Shown: piece by piece, positions 6,034-13,319 of the stretch
Layout of the letters: every line of letters starts with the position of its first letter
How positions within the stretch are numbered: the stretch's first letter is position 1
DNA from: an uncultured beta proteobacterium
GTDB lineage: Bacteria > Pseudomonadota > Gammaproteobacteria > Burkholderiales > Burkholderiaceae_C
DNA length: 38,223 bases
Reading direction: 5' to 3'
Assembly: GCA_903938815.1 (NCBI GenBank)
Contig: CAJAES010000123.1
Location: forward strand, 1 to 38,223
Made by a program: the position numbers and the translations under genes
The notes under the pieces: model-generated
Databases searched by the model: none
Told to the model about the DNA's origin: nothing
What the model saw: only the letters and a program-made list of their open reading frames with translations

Positions 6034-8307
6034 CTAGTTGCTGGCCGAAGCACGCATCAGCCGCAGGCCGTTGAAGACCACCAGCAGGCTGGCCCCCATG
6101 TCGGCGAAGACGGCCATCCACATGCTGGCGTTGTCGAACAGCGCCAGGAGGAGGAACACGGCCTTGATGCCTAGAGCGAGCACGATGTTCTGCCACAGCA
6201 CTGCGTGCGTGCGTTGCGACAGGCGCACCGTCTCGGCGATGCGCCGCAGGTCGTCGTTCATCACCACCACGTCGGCGGCTTCCATCGCGATGTCGGTGCC
6301 GGCCGCGCCCATGGCCACGCCGATGTCGGCCTGGGCCAGCGCCGGTGCATCGTTGATGCCGTCGCCGGTCATCGCCGTCGCGCCGTACTGCTTCTGCATC
6401 GCCTGGATCGCTGCGAGCTTGTCCTCGGGCAGCAGGTTGCCGCGGATGTCCGTCAGTCCGGCCTCGCGGCCGATGGCCTCGGCAGTGGCCTGGTTGTCGC
6501 CGGTCAGCATCACTGGCGTGATGCCCATGGCCTTCAGTTCGCCAATGGCGGCGGCCGACGAGGGCTTGATCGTGTCGGCTACCGCGAAGAGCGCCAGCAC
6601 GCCGGACGCGGTGGCCAGCAGGCTGACCGTGCGACCCGCCTCCTCGTGACGGTGAAGCACGGCCTCGATCTCGGCGGAGCACTGGCCGCGCTCCTCGATC
6701 AGGCGGTGGTTGCCAAGGACGTAGCGCTGGCCGCCGATGTCGGCCTCGATGCCGCGGCCGGACAGCGCAGAGAAGTTGCGGGCCTCGACACTGTTCGGCT
6801 TGAGGCCGGCGGCGATGGCGCGCGACACCGGATGGTCCGAGTGCGCGGCCAGCGCGGCAGCGATGTGTTCGGCCTGCGACCTGGGCAAGCTGCTGGTCAG
6901 CATCTCCCACTCGACGAGGCGCGGCTTGCCCTCAGTGATGGTGCCGGTCTTGTCGAGCGCGACAGCCTTGATCAGGCGCGCCTGCTCCAGGTGAACACCC
7001 CCTTTGATCAGGATGCCCCGCTTGGCCGCCGACGCCAGGCCGCTGACGACGGTGACAGGCGTCGAGATCACGAGGGCGCACGGGCAGGCGATGACCAGCA
7101 GCACCAGCGCCTTGTAGACCGCAGCCAGTACCGTCCAGCCGAATAGCCAGGGACCGGCGATGGCGACGGCCAGCGCCAGCACGAACACGGCCGGCGTGTA
7201 GACGGCCGCGAAGCGGTCGACGAAGCGCTGCGTGGGTGCACGGCTGCCCTGGGCCTGCTCGACGGCGTGGATGATGCGGGCCAGCGTCGACTGCGACGCT
7301 GCGGCGGTCACGCGGCACTCGATCGTGCCGGTCTGGTTGATGGTGCCGGCGAAGACCGCATCGCCGGGCCCCTTGTCCACCGGCAGGCTCTCGCCAGTGA
7401 CGGGCGCCTGGTCCAGGCTGGTGCTGCCTTCGGTGACGACGGCGTCCATCGCGACGCGCTCGCCGGGTCTGACTCGTACCTTGGCGCCGATGGGCACGTC
7501 ACCGACGGGCACTGTTTTCCAGGTGCCGTCCAACTGCCGCAGGTCGGCGGTGTCGGGTGAGAGCGCCAGCAGGCCGCTGATGGCATTGCGCGCGCGGTCC
7601 ACGGAACGGGCTTCGATCAGCTCGGCGATGGCGTAAAGCGCCATGACCATGGCTGCCTCGGGCCATTGCCCGATGACGAAGGCTCCCGCGACGGCCACCG
7701 ACATCAGCGCGTTGATGTTCAGGCGGCCGTGCCGCAGGGCGGTCAGACCCTTGCTGAAGGTGCTGAATCCGGCCAGTGCGATGGCTGCGGCAGCGACCGC
7801 CAGGCCCACCCACTTCGACCAGGGTGCGTCCGGGACCAGGAAGGACAGGCCCTCGGCTGCCGTGGCAAGGGCGAGTGCAGCGAGCAGGCGGGGCAAGCCG
7901 GAGCCGGTGGCGGCAGCGTGCTCGCGTTCGTGTTCGTGGTCCGATCCAACCCCGGCGCTGGTCGACTCCGGAGCATCGGGCCACGCATGAACCTCGAATC
8001 CGGTGTTTCGGATGGCCTCCACTGCTGCCAGTGCAGCCTGCGGCTCGCCGGCAATGCGCAGGCTGCGTTCACCCAACTGGAAACGCAACCCCAGGACACC
8101 AGGGACGCCCTCGACAGCGCGACGGATCTCGGACTCCTCGCTGGCACAGTCCATCGCCGGGATTCGGAAGCGCTGGCCACCACCGGGCGGTGCGGGGACG
8201 GAAGCGACGGGCGCGGGTTCCGCGGCGCCACAGCACGGACCACATGCGGGCGCTGGCGCCGTGCCGGTCCGATTCGGTTGGATGTCTTGCGGATGATCGT
8301 GAGCCAT
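6034..8307 (-). CDS. cadA: CadA-type Cd2+/Zn2+/Pb2+-exporting P1B ATPase
   Basis: Inner-membrane P1B-2-type ATPase of 757 residues. The N-terminus has a CGPCCG cluster (22-27) and a heavy-metal-associated domain whose site reads MDCASEE (52-58), the Cys/Glu variant found in Cd/Pb/Zn pumps instead of CxxC. A His-rich linker (DHEHEREH, 123-130) follows. The transmembrane metal site is CPC (408-410); the actuator loop has TGES (304-307), the phosphorylation site is DKTGT (452-456), then HSDHP and GDGINDAPALAQADIG. All catalytic elements are intact. It is divergent from cadR with a MerR-type operator between. The ATG may be the first base of the mRNA (see promoter entry). Confidence 0.97.
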   Translation of the reverse strand: MAHDHPQDIQPNRTGTAPAPACGPCCGAAEPAPVASVPAPPGGGQRFRIPAMDCASEESEIRRAVEGVPGVLGLRFQLGERSLRIAGEPQAALAAVEAIRNTGFEVHAWPDAPESTSAGVGSDHEHEREHAAATGSGLPRLLAALALATAAEGLSFLVPDAPWSKWVGLAVAAAAIALAGFSTFSKGLTALRHGRLNINALMSVAVAGAFVIGQWPEAAMVMALYAIAELIEARSVDRARNAISGLLALSPDTADLRQLDGTWKTVPVGDVPIGAKVRVRPGERVAMDAVVTEGSTSLDQAPVTGESLPVDKGPGDAVFAGTINQTGTIECRVTAAASQSTLARIIHAVEQAQGSRAPTQRFVDRFAAVYTPAVFVLALAVAIAGPWLFGWTVLAAVYKALVLLVIACPCALVISTPVTVVSGLASAAKRGILIKGGVHLEQARLIKAVALDKTGTITEGKPRLVEWEMLTSSLPRSQAEHIAAALAAHSDHPVSRAIAAGLKPNSVEARNFSALSGRGIEADIGGQRYVLGNHRLIEERGQCSAEIEAVLHRHEEAGRTVSLLATASGVLALFAVADTIKPSSAAAIGELKAMGITPVMLTGDNQATAEAIGREAGLTDIRGNLLPEDKLAAIQAMQKQYGATAMTGDGINDAPALAQADIGVAMGAAGTDIAMEAADVVVMNDDLRRIAETVRLSQRTHAVLWQNIVLALGIKAVFLLLALFDNASMWMAVFADMGASLLVVFNGLRLMRASASN

Positions 8308-8313
8308 GTCGCC

Positions 8314-8344
8314 ATTGAAAACCCTAAAGTGGGTATAGAGTCAA
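8314..8344 (-). promoter_or_regulatory. CadR/PbrR-type operator and cadA promoter
   Basis: Reading the minus strand, TTGACT (8344-8339) is a -35 element and TTCAAT (8319-8314) a possible -10, separated by 19 bases, the long spacer typical of MerR-controlled promoters. The spacer holds an imperfect dyad at 8321-8341, ACCCTAAAG / TATAGAGT around GTGGG, which fits the MerR-family cadmium/lead operator pattern. Only six bases separate the proposed -10 from the cadA ATG, so transcription may begin at or within a base or two of the start codon. The same site could autoregulate cadR, which starts at 8385 on the other strand. Confidence 0.72.
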
Positions 8345-8384
8345 GGGGCGTCGTGAACTTTCACTGGCACAAGGGAAATCGCAC

Positions 8385-8825
8385 ATGCGCATCGGCGAAC
8401 TGGCCCAGACCAGCGGAACGCCCATCGAGACGATCCGCTTCTACGAACGCGAGGGCCTGCTGCCGGCCGCCGCGCGCACGGAGGGCAACTACCGCATCTA
8501 CACCCCGCAGCATGCGGACCGGCTGGGGTTCATCCGCCAGTGCCGCAGCCTGGACATGACGCTTGACGAGGTGCGGGTGCTGCTGCGTTTCAAGGACCAA
8601 CCCTTGGCCGATTGCGGCGAGGTGAACAGCCTGCTCGACGAACACATCGGTCATGTGGCCGAGCGGATCAAGGCCCTGCGTGCCCTGGAGAAGGAACTGA
8701 GGACGCTTCGAGCGGCCTGCACAGTGCCGCATGCCGCCGCCGACTGCGGCATCCTGCAGGGCATCGATCACGCGGGGGCGAAACCTGCGGCGGCTTCCAA
8801 GCGCCATGTGCGTGGCGCGCACTGA
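8385..8825 (+). CDS. cadR: CadR/PbrR-like MerR-family metal-responsive regulator
   Basis: 146 residues. The winged helix-turn-helix MRIGELAQTSGTPIETIRFY is followed by the second recognition part (NYRIYTPQHADRLGFI) and the long dimerisation helix (HVAERIKALRALEKELRTLRA). Metal ligands expected in this family are present: Cys77 (ADCGEV), Cys112 and Cys121 in the loop CTVPHAAADCGIL, with a short basic/His tail (KRHVRGAH). GGGAA before the ATG supports the start. It would bind the operator at 8321-8341 and switch cadA on with Cd2+, Pb2+ or Zn2+. The following 237 bases to 9062 hold no gene I can support. Confidence 0.93.
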   Translation: MRIGELAQTSGTPIETIRFYEREGLLPAAARTEGNYRIYTPQHADRLGFIRQCRSLDMTLDEVRVLLRFKDQPLADCGEVNSLLDEHIGHVAERIKALRALEKELRTLRAACTVPHAAADCGILQGIDHAGAKPAAASKRHVRGAH

Positions 8826-9062
8826 GCGTTGTCCGGGATCGGTGTCTGCTTCCGACTGGTTGTCTGGCCGAAGGCAAGAAGGTGCCTGACCGGGACCTCC
8901 CGACCGGGATCTGGAGTCGAGATCAAACTGACGTTGAGTGGCAGGTTTCTGGCGCTGGCGTGGCCGACTGCTTGTGGCCGGGACGCGCCGCCCACCAGAT
9001 TGCGGCGACCGACCGCTAAACTGCACGGACCGGTCGTCCAGGCAACCCCGCATGCGCTCGTC

Positions 9063-9089
9063 ATGCGCAGCGATGGGCGCATATTTTTT
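9063..9089 (+). terminator. Plus-strand intrinsic terminator between cadR and the BREX operon
   Basis: ATGCGC (9063-9068) pairs with GCGCAT (9077-9082) around an eight-base loop and is followed at once by a six-T run (9084-9089) on the plus strand. It lies just beyond the stop of the convergent ParB-like gene. It would stop transcripts arriving from the cadR side before they enter the defence operon as antisense RNA. Confidence 0.5.
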
Positions 9090-9092
9090 GCT

Positions 9093-9893
9093 TCACGCCC
9101 CGAGGAGTTTTCTCAAGGCCGACTCAATATCAGCGACTTTCAAGTCATTTGCCTTGATCTCAATGCTGTAACCGGCCTGGGTTCGGTTGATGGTTGCAAG
9201 CTCTTGTCGTGCCGCGTTGCGAATCACAAGTTTCTGGGTGTGGAACGGTTCCACACCCCCCGTGTCCACCAGTGTCGCGAAGATGGCTTTCGGCTTTGGA
9301 CGTGCTCCAGCAGACTCCTGGACGCGCTTGGCTCGAGCTGCGATGCCGGCAGGATCTCGTTTGTATGCTGCCTCTAGATCACCTGCCCAATTTACTTGAA
9401 TGTCGTTTGGAGAGGCGAAAGCTGAAATGACATCCTTTGGTAAATTTGCAATCCGAATTACTTTTGCTGCTTGGCTGACGTCGACCCCGATCGCCTCAGC
9501 AAGTTTCCGGGTCGATGGATATAAGCCTTCTGCAAGAGCCACTTTGTACTGACAACCTTGCTCGAAAGGGCTGAGGTCGGCACGCGACCGATTCTCACGT
9601 TCCATTTCTTCCCACAGACCACGATCATTCAAGTCGACCAAGGTAGCGAGCAGCTCCAATCCCAGTTCATTGCAGGCCTTGTGACGACGGTGACCAAAGA
9701 CAATCTCGAAGTCGCCATCGCTGCGAGCCCTGACTTTGATCGGCTGCACGTTACCGCCAGCCGAGGCAATTTCGTCCTTCAGCTTCTTGAACGCGTCGTT
9801 GGCGAACGAAGTTTCATGGCGGTTTGCCCAACGGGATGGATGGACCTTTTTAGGGTCCAGCAGGCGAGTCTGCATAAATTCCATGTTTATCAT
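9093..9893 (-). CDS. ParB/Spo0J-domain protein, last gene of the BREX-2 operon
   Basis: 266 residues from the ATG at 9893, which overlaps the brxHI stop codon as ATGA; longer in-frame starts would lie deep inside brxHI. Residues about 8-95 form a ParB N-terminal domain with the signature box GHRRHKA (67-73; GxRR in CTP-binding ParB proteins) and ENRSRADLSPFEQG after it. A helix-turn-helix (STRKLAEAIGVDVSQAAKVIRI, about 127-148) follows, then a C-terminal region with no recognised fold. There is no ParA partner nearby, so plasmid or chromosome partition is unlikely. The base composition looks clearly more A+T-rich than the adjacent BREX genes, suggesting a separate origin. Possible roles are DNA loading or sliding for the BREX machinery, or regulation; both are inference. 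Confidence 0.88.
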   Translation of the reverse strand: MINMEFMQTRLLDPKKVHPSRWANRHETSFANDAFKKLKDEIASAGGNVQPIKVRARSDGDFEIVFGHRRHKACNELGLELLATLVDLNDRGLWEEMERENRSRADLSPFEQGCQYKVALAEGLYPSTRKLAEAIGVDVSQAAKVIRIANLPKDVISAFASPNDIQVNWAGDLEAAYKRDPAGIAARAKRVQESAGARPKPKAIFATLVDTGGVEPFHTQKLVIRNAARQELATINRTQAGYSIEIKANDLKVADIESALRKLLGA

Positions 9894-11971
9894 TTCCCCG
9901 ACTGCGTAATCTCGCCCTTGATAAGCCGAGTAAAGTTCGCCTCGTCGAGCGACCGACATACTATGACCGCAACAAGTTCTTCGCGGCGCAAACATGCTGC
10001 GAACTTCAGTTCGGTGCGCTCTGCCAAGCTCTGCGCGAATGCCTCTACCGCGGCCATATCGACGCCAGATTTCATCAGTGAGGGCACCGAGACGCCAGGG
10101 CCTGTCTCGACCCACAAGTCATCGACGCGCGTGCTGCCGATGTCCCCCAGCCGGAGTGCAAGAGCGCTGTTGACCGCTCCGCCGGCGAAGGTCCACCAAC
10201 GAAGTCGACCCGAGGGCAGATGTTCGAGCAACAGCGAGCCCTGCCGTTCAGGTGCGGTGATCAGTTCGCGGACCTCGTCGAGTTGCAAGGTGGCCCGCTT
10301 CGACAGCCCCAGATCCGCGTCGCCTTCACTCAGCAGCACGCGCCGCATGGCCTGACAGACCTCGAAACCCAGCCAGCGCGAAGTGCCGAGCCAGCGCGAC
10401 TTTCCCTTGTCGTCCGTCGGCTCCACCGCCACGGTGCGCTTCGACCAGTCGACGGAGGTGACCTTCCAGCTTCGTCCACCGAGCAGCAGCACGGTCGGCC
10501 CGTCCTTCTGCTGCTGTACCGCCATCGGGTCGACGTACCCGAGTTCGGTGGCACCGTGTCGCGCCGCAAGCACCATCGGGCTGGCGAACGCCGACAACAG
10601 GTCGAGGAAGTGGCCACGCCCGAACAGCTTCTCGCCCTCGGGCCCCATCGATGCCAGGCCGCTGCTGATGAACAGGATGCCCTTACCGACCATGAAGTCG
10701 AAGACCGTCGAGACCGTCGCCGGGTCGAGTTCTGGGAACTGTGCCTTTGCCACGCCCACGACCTCGTGAGCCGGCATACCGGGCCGCTCCAGCACGAGCG
10801 CCATCATCTGCTGCGCCACCATGTGCCAAGGCAGCGGCGGCGGCTTGATGTGCTCAACAAATTTTTCCCGCCACAGCGTCGTGACCGCGCAGGCCAGCAG
10901 GAAGGCTTCGTCGGTCGTGGTCAAGAACAGGAAGCTCCGCCGGCTGCCGCTGCGCCGGCCGGTTCGCCCCATGCGCTGCAGGAACGACGACACGGTGCTG
11001 GGCGCGTCGATCTGGATCACGTAGTCCAGGTCACCCACGTCGATGCCCAGTTCCAGCGTGCTGGTTGCGACGATCACGCAGTCCCGTTCTTCGGCGAATG
11101 CCGTCTCGGCCAGCTTGCGCTCGGAAGCGCTCAACGATGAATGCGAAACGAAGGTCCGCGTGTTCATCGTGCGCAACGACACCGCCAGCTCTTCCACCTT
11201 CGATCGGCTGTCGCAGAAGACCAGACGCTTGGCCCCCCGGTGCAGTCGCGAGATCACCGTCGCCGCGTTGGCCATTGAGCCGACGTGGTCGATCGTGACG
11301 TCGGCATCCGTGGTCACCGACGATGAACCGACGATCTGTCGCTCACCCGACCCGGCGAACCAGTCCAGCAATTCGCCTGGGTTACCCACCGTCGCCGACA
11401 GGCCGATGCGCTGGATCGGCTGCCTGGCGTAGGCCTCGATGCGCTTGATCACGGCGCGCAGGTGCCAGCCGCGGTCGTCGCCGGCAAACGCGTGCAACTC
11501 GTCAACGATGACCGCGCGCACGTTGCCGAACCAGGATGCCCGGTCCACCTTGGTGGAAATCAGCATCCCCTCCAGCGATTCGGGCGTGGTCAGCAGGATG
11601 TCCGGCGGTGTGCGCTTCGCGCGCGCCTTGGCGCCTTGCCCGACATCGCCGTGCCAGACCTGCACCGTCCTGCCGACGAAGCCGGCGTAGCGCGACAGGC
11701 GGGATTCCAGGTTGTTCAGCAGCGCCTTGATCGGGCACACGTACAACACGCTCGGTCCAGGCCACTCCTCGGTCGCCATGCGCGACAGCACGGGGATGGT
11801 GGCTGCCTCGGTCTTACCGCCGGCCGTCGGCGCGAGGATCAGGCAGTGCTTGCCCGCCAGGATCGGCGCCACCGCATCAGCCTGCGTCGAGCGCAAGCCC
11901 GTCCAGCCCATCGAATTGACGATGTGGTACTGCAGCGCGCCGTGCAGGCGGTCGAAGGCCTCCTGGCTCAT
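9890..11971 (-). CDS. brxHI: BrxHI, Lhr-like superfamily 2 helicase of BREX type 2
   Basis: 693 residues. Helicase motifs in order: Q-like GLRSTQADAV, Walker A APTAGGKT (47-54), TTPESLEGML, DEAH-box variant DELH (157-160), SAT (192-194), then in the second RecA-like domain VFCDSRSKVEEL, STLELGIDVGDLDYVIQ and QRMGRTGR (332-339). The C-terminal third is the Lhr-type winged-helix and beta-rich region. This is the ATP-driven nucleic-acid translocase that, with BrxD, distinguishes type 2 BREX. ATG preceded by GAGG; 27 bases after the brxD stop. Confidence 0.95.
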   Translation of the reverse strand: MSQEAFDRLHGALQYHIVNSMGWTGLRSTQADAVAPILAGKHCLILAPTAGGKTEAATIPVLSRMATEEWPGPSVLYVCPIKALLNNLESRLSRYAGFVGRTVQVWHGDVGQGAKARAKRTPPDILLTTPESLEGMLISTKVDRASWFGNVRAVIVDELHAFAGDDRGWHLRAVIKRIEAYARQPIQRIGLSATVGNPGELLDWFAGSGERQIVGSSSVTTDADVTIDHVGSMANAATVISRLHRGAKRLVFCDSRSKVEELAVSLRTMNTRTFVSHSSLSASERKLAETAFAEERDCVIVATSTLELGIDVGDLDYVIQIDAPSTVSSFLQRMGRTGRRSGSRRSFLFLTTTDEAFLLACAVTTLWREKFVEHIKPPPLPWHMVAQQMMALVLERPGMPAHEVVGVAKAQFPELDPATVSTVFDFMVGKGILFISSGLASMGPEGEKLFGRGHFLDLLSAFASPMVLAARHGATELGYVDPMAVQQQKDGPTVLLLGGRSWKVTSVDWSKRTVAVEPTDDKGKSRWLGTSRWLGFEVCQAMRRVLLSEGDADLGLSKRATLQLDEVRELITAPERQGSLLLEHLPSGRLRWWTFAGGAVNSALALRLGDIGSTRVDDLWVETGPGVSVPSLMKSGVDMAAVEAFAQSLAERTELKFAACLRREELVAVIVCRSLDEANFTRLIKGEITQSGK

Positions 11972-11998
11972 GGGCCGCCCTCAGTAAGCCTCGGAGGG

Positions 11999-13309
11999 CT
12001 ACAACTCGATGTCATCGACCGAGCCCACGCCGACCGAGGCACGCTCTTGCGCCGTCATCTCCGCCTCGGTGATGGTCAACGCGTAGTGCTTGCGGGGCTC
12101 GAAGTCCGCGAACTGATCGACGCGGTCCATCACGTCCGCCACCAACTTCTTCAGGAATAGCCTGGGCGAGACCCCCACCTTGCCGCCCAGGTTCCCGGTG
12201 ACGGCCTTGGCCAGCGACTCGACGTAAGCATCGTCGACCAGCGTGCGGACCCTGTCGCCTGCCACGGCACCCTCGGCGTAGATGTCGCGCACCTTGCGGC
12301 CAACTTCGAGCAAGGACTCGTGCCCGAACGCAGGCAGGCGAACCTGCACCGCGCGTGGATTGTCGAAGCGCGAGTCCGTGCCGAAGTCGACATGCAGTCG
12401 CTGGGCCAGAGGTGCCAGGCGCTGAACGCCCTGCGCGCCCTCGTAGAAGGCTTGGGTGCCGGTGATCAAGAGGTACAGGCCTGGGAAGTGGCCGGCATCG
12501 ATCTCGTCGATCCATTGCCGCAGAGCGTTCAGGCCCTTTTCGCGTGTGTCGGCACGCATGCGCTGCAAGGTCTCGACTTCGTCCAGCACCAACAGCAGGC
12601 CGCCGTAGCCGGAATCGCGCAGCATGGTCAGCAGCCCGGACAGGAAGTTGGTCGCACCGAAGTGGTCGATGTCCCCCTTCACGCCAGCAGTACGCTTGAT
12701 CGAAGCCGACACGTTGGGCTGGCCGCTCAGCCAGGCCATCAAGCCGTCGGCGATCGCGTTGTCACCGGCCTGCAGCGCGCGACGGTAGGCCCGCAGCGTG
12801 GCGGAGAAGGCCGGCGCCACCTTGGTCACGCTGGCCAGCCGGGCCTCCATCAGCGCCTCGGTCTTGGCAAGCAGCGTCGCTTCGTCGTTCGGGTCCAGGC
12901 TGGTGTCTTCCAGCACGTCGCGTTCCAGCGCGTAGAACCAGCCGTCCACGATCCCGCGGAACGCACCTTCACCACTGTCCGCCGTGGCGATGCGCTCCAC
13001 CAGGCGGCGGTAGACCGTTTCCAGGCGATGCAGCGGTGTCTCGGTCTCGGAGATCTGCACTTCGCTGGTGGCCAGGCCACGCGCTCGCGCCCGCTCCTGC
13101 AGCCAGCGGCCGAAGAAGGTCTTGCCTGAGCCGTACTCACCGCGGATGGCTTTGAAGGCGCCCCGACCAGACGCCACAGCGTCCAGTTCCTCGTCGAGCG
13201 TGCCTTGAAGCCGGCCGTAGCCGACGGCCAGCGCATCCAGTCCAGCTTTGGGCACCGTGCCGCGCCTCAAGGCTTCAACGACCTCGGCTCTGCGTTGTGA
13301 GCTGATCAT
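11999..13309 (-). CDS. brxD: BrxD, small P-loop ATPase of BREX type 2
   Basis: 436 residues. N-terminal Walker A GEYGSGKTF (57-65) and Walker B LLLVLDEVE (238-246) mark an ORC/AAA-like ATPase of the BrxD (DUF2791) kind. The segment GDIDHFGATNFLSGLLTMLRDSGYGG just before Walker B and the RLAPLAQRLHVDFG part after it resemble the sensor region. The C-terminus RKHYALTITEAEM is probably a winged helix. The ATG is ten bases after the pglZ stop. It is paired with BrxHI in known type 2 loci and may load the helicase on DNA (inference from the family). Confidence 0.93.
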   Translation of the reverse strand: MISSQRRAEVVEALRRGTVPKAGLDALAVGYGRLQGTLDEELDAVASGRGAFKAIRGEYGSGKTFFGRWLQERARARGLATSEVQISETETPLHRLETVYRRLVERIATADSGEGAFRGIVDGWFYALERDVLEDTSLDPNDEATLLAKTEALMEARLASVTKVAPAFSATLRAYRRALQAGDNAIADGLMAWLSGQPNVSASIKRTAGVKGDIDHFGATNFLSGLLTMLRDSGYGGLLLVLDEVETLQRMRADTREKGLNALRQWIDEIDAGHFPGLYLLITGTQAFYEGAQGVQRLAPLAQRLHVDFGTDSRFDNPRAVQVRLPAFGHESLLEVGRKVRDIYAEGAVAGDRVRTLVDDAYVESLAKAVTGNLGGKVGVSPRLFLKKLVADVMDRVDQFADFEPRKHYALTITEAEMTAQERASVGVGSVDDIEL

Positions 13310-13319
13310 GGTTCGGCCC

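Noticed and set aside
9093..9893. ParB-like gene as evidence of a plasmid partition locus
   Set aside because: There is no ParA gene, no centromere-like repeat and no replication gene, and it is translationally tied to brxHI.
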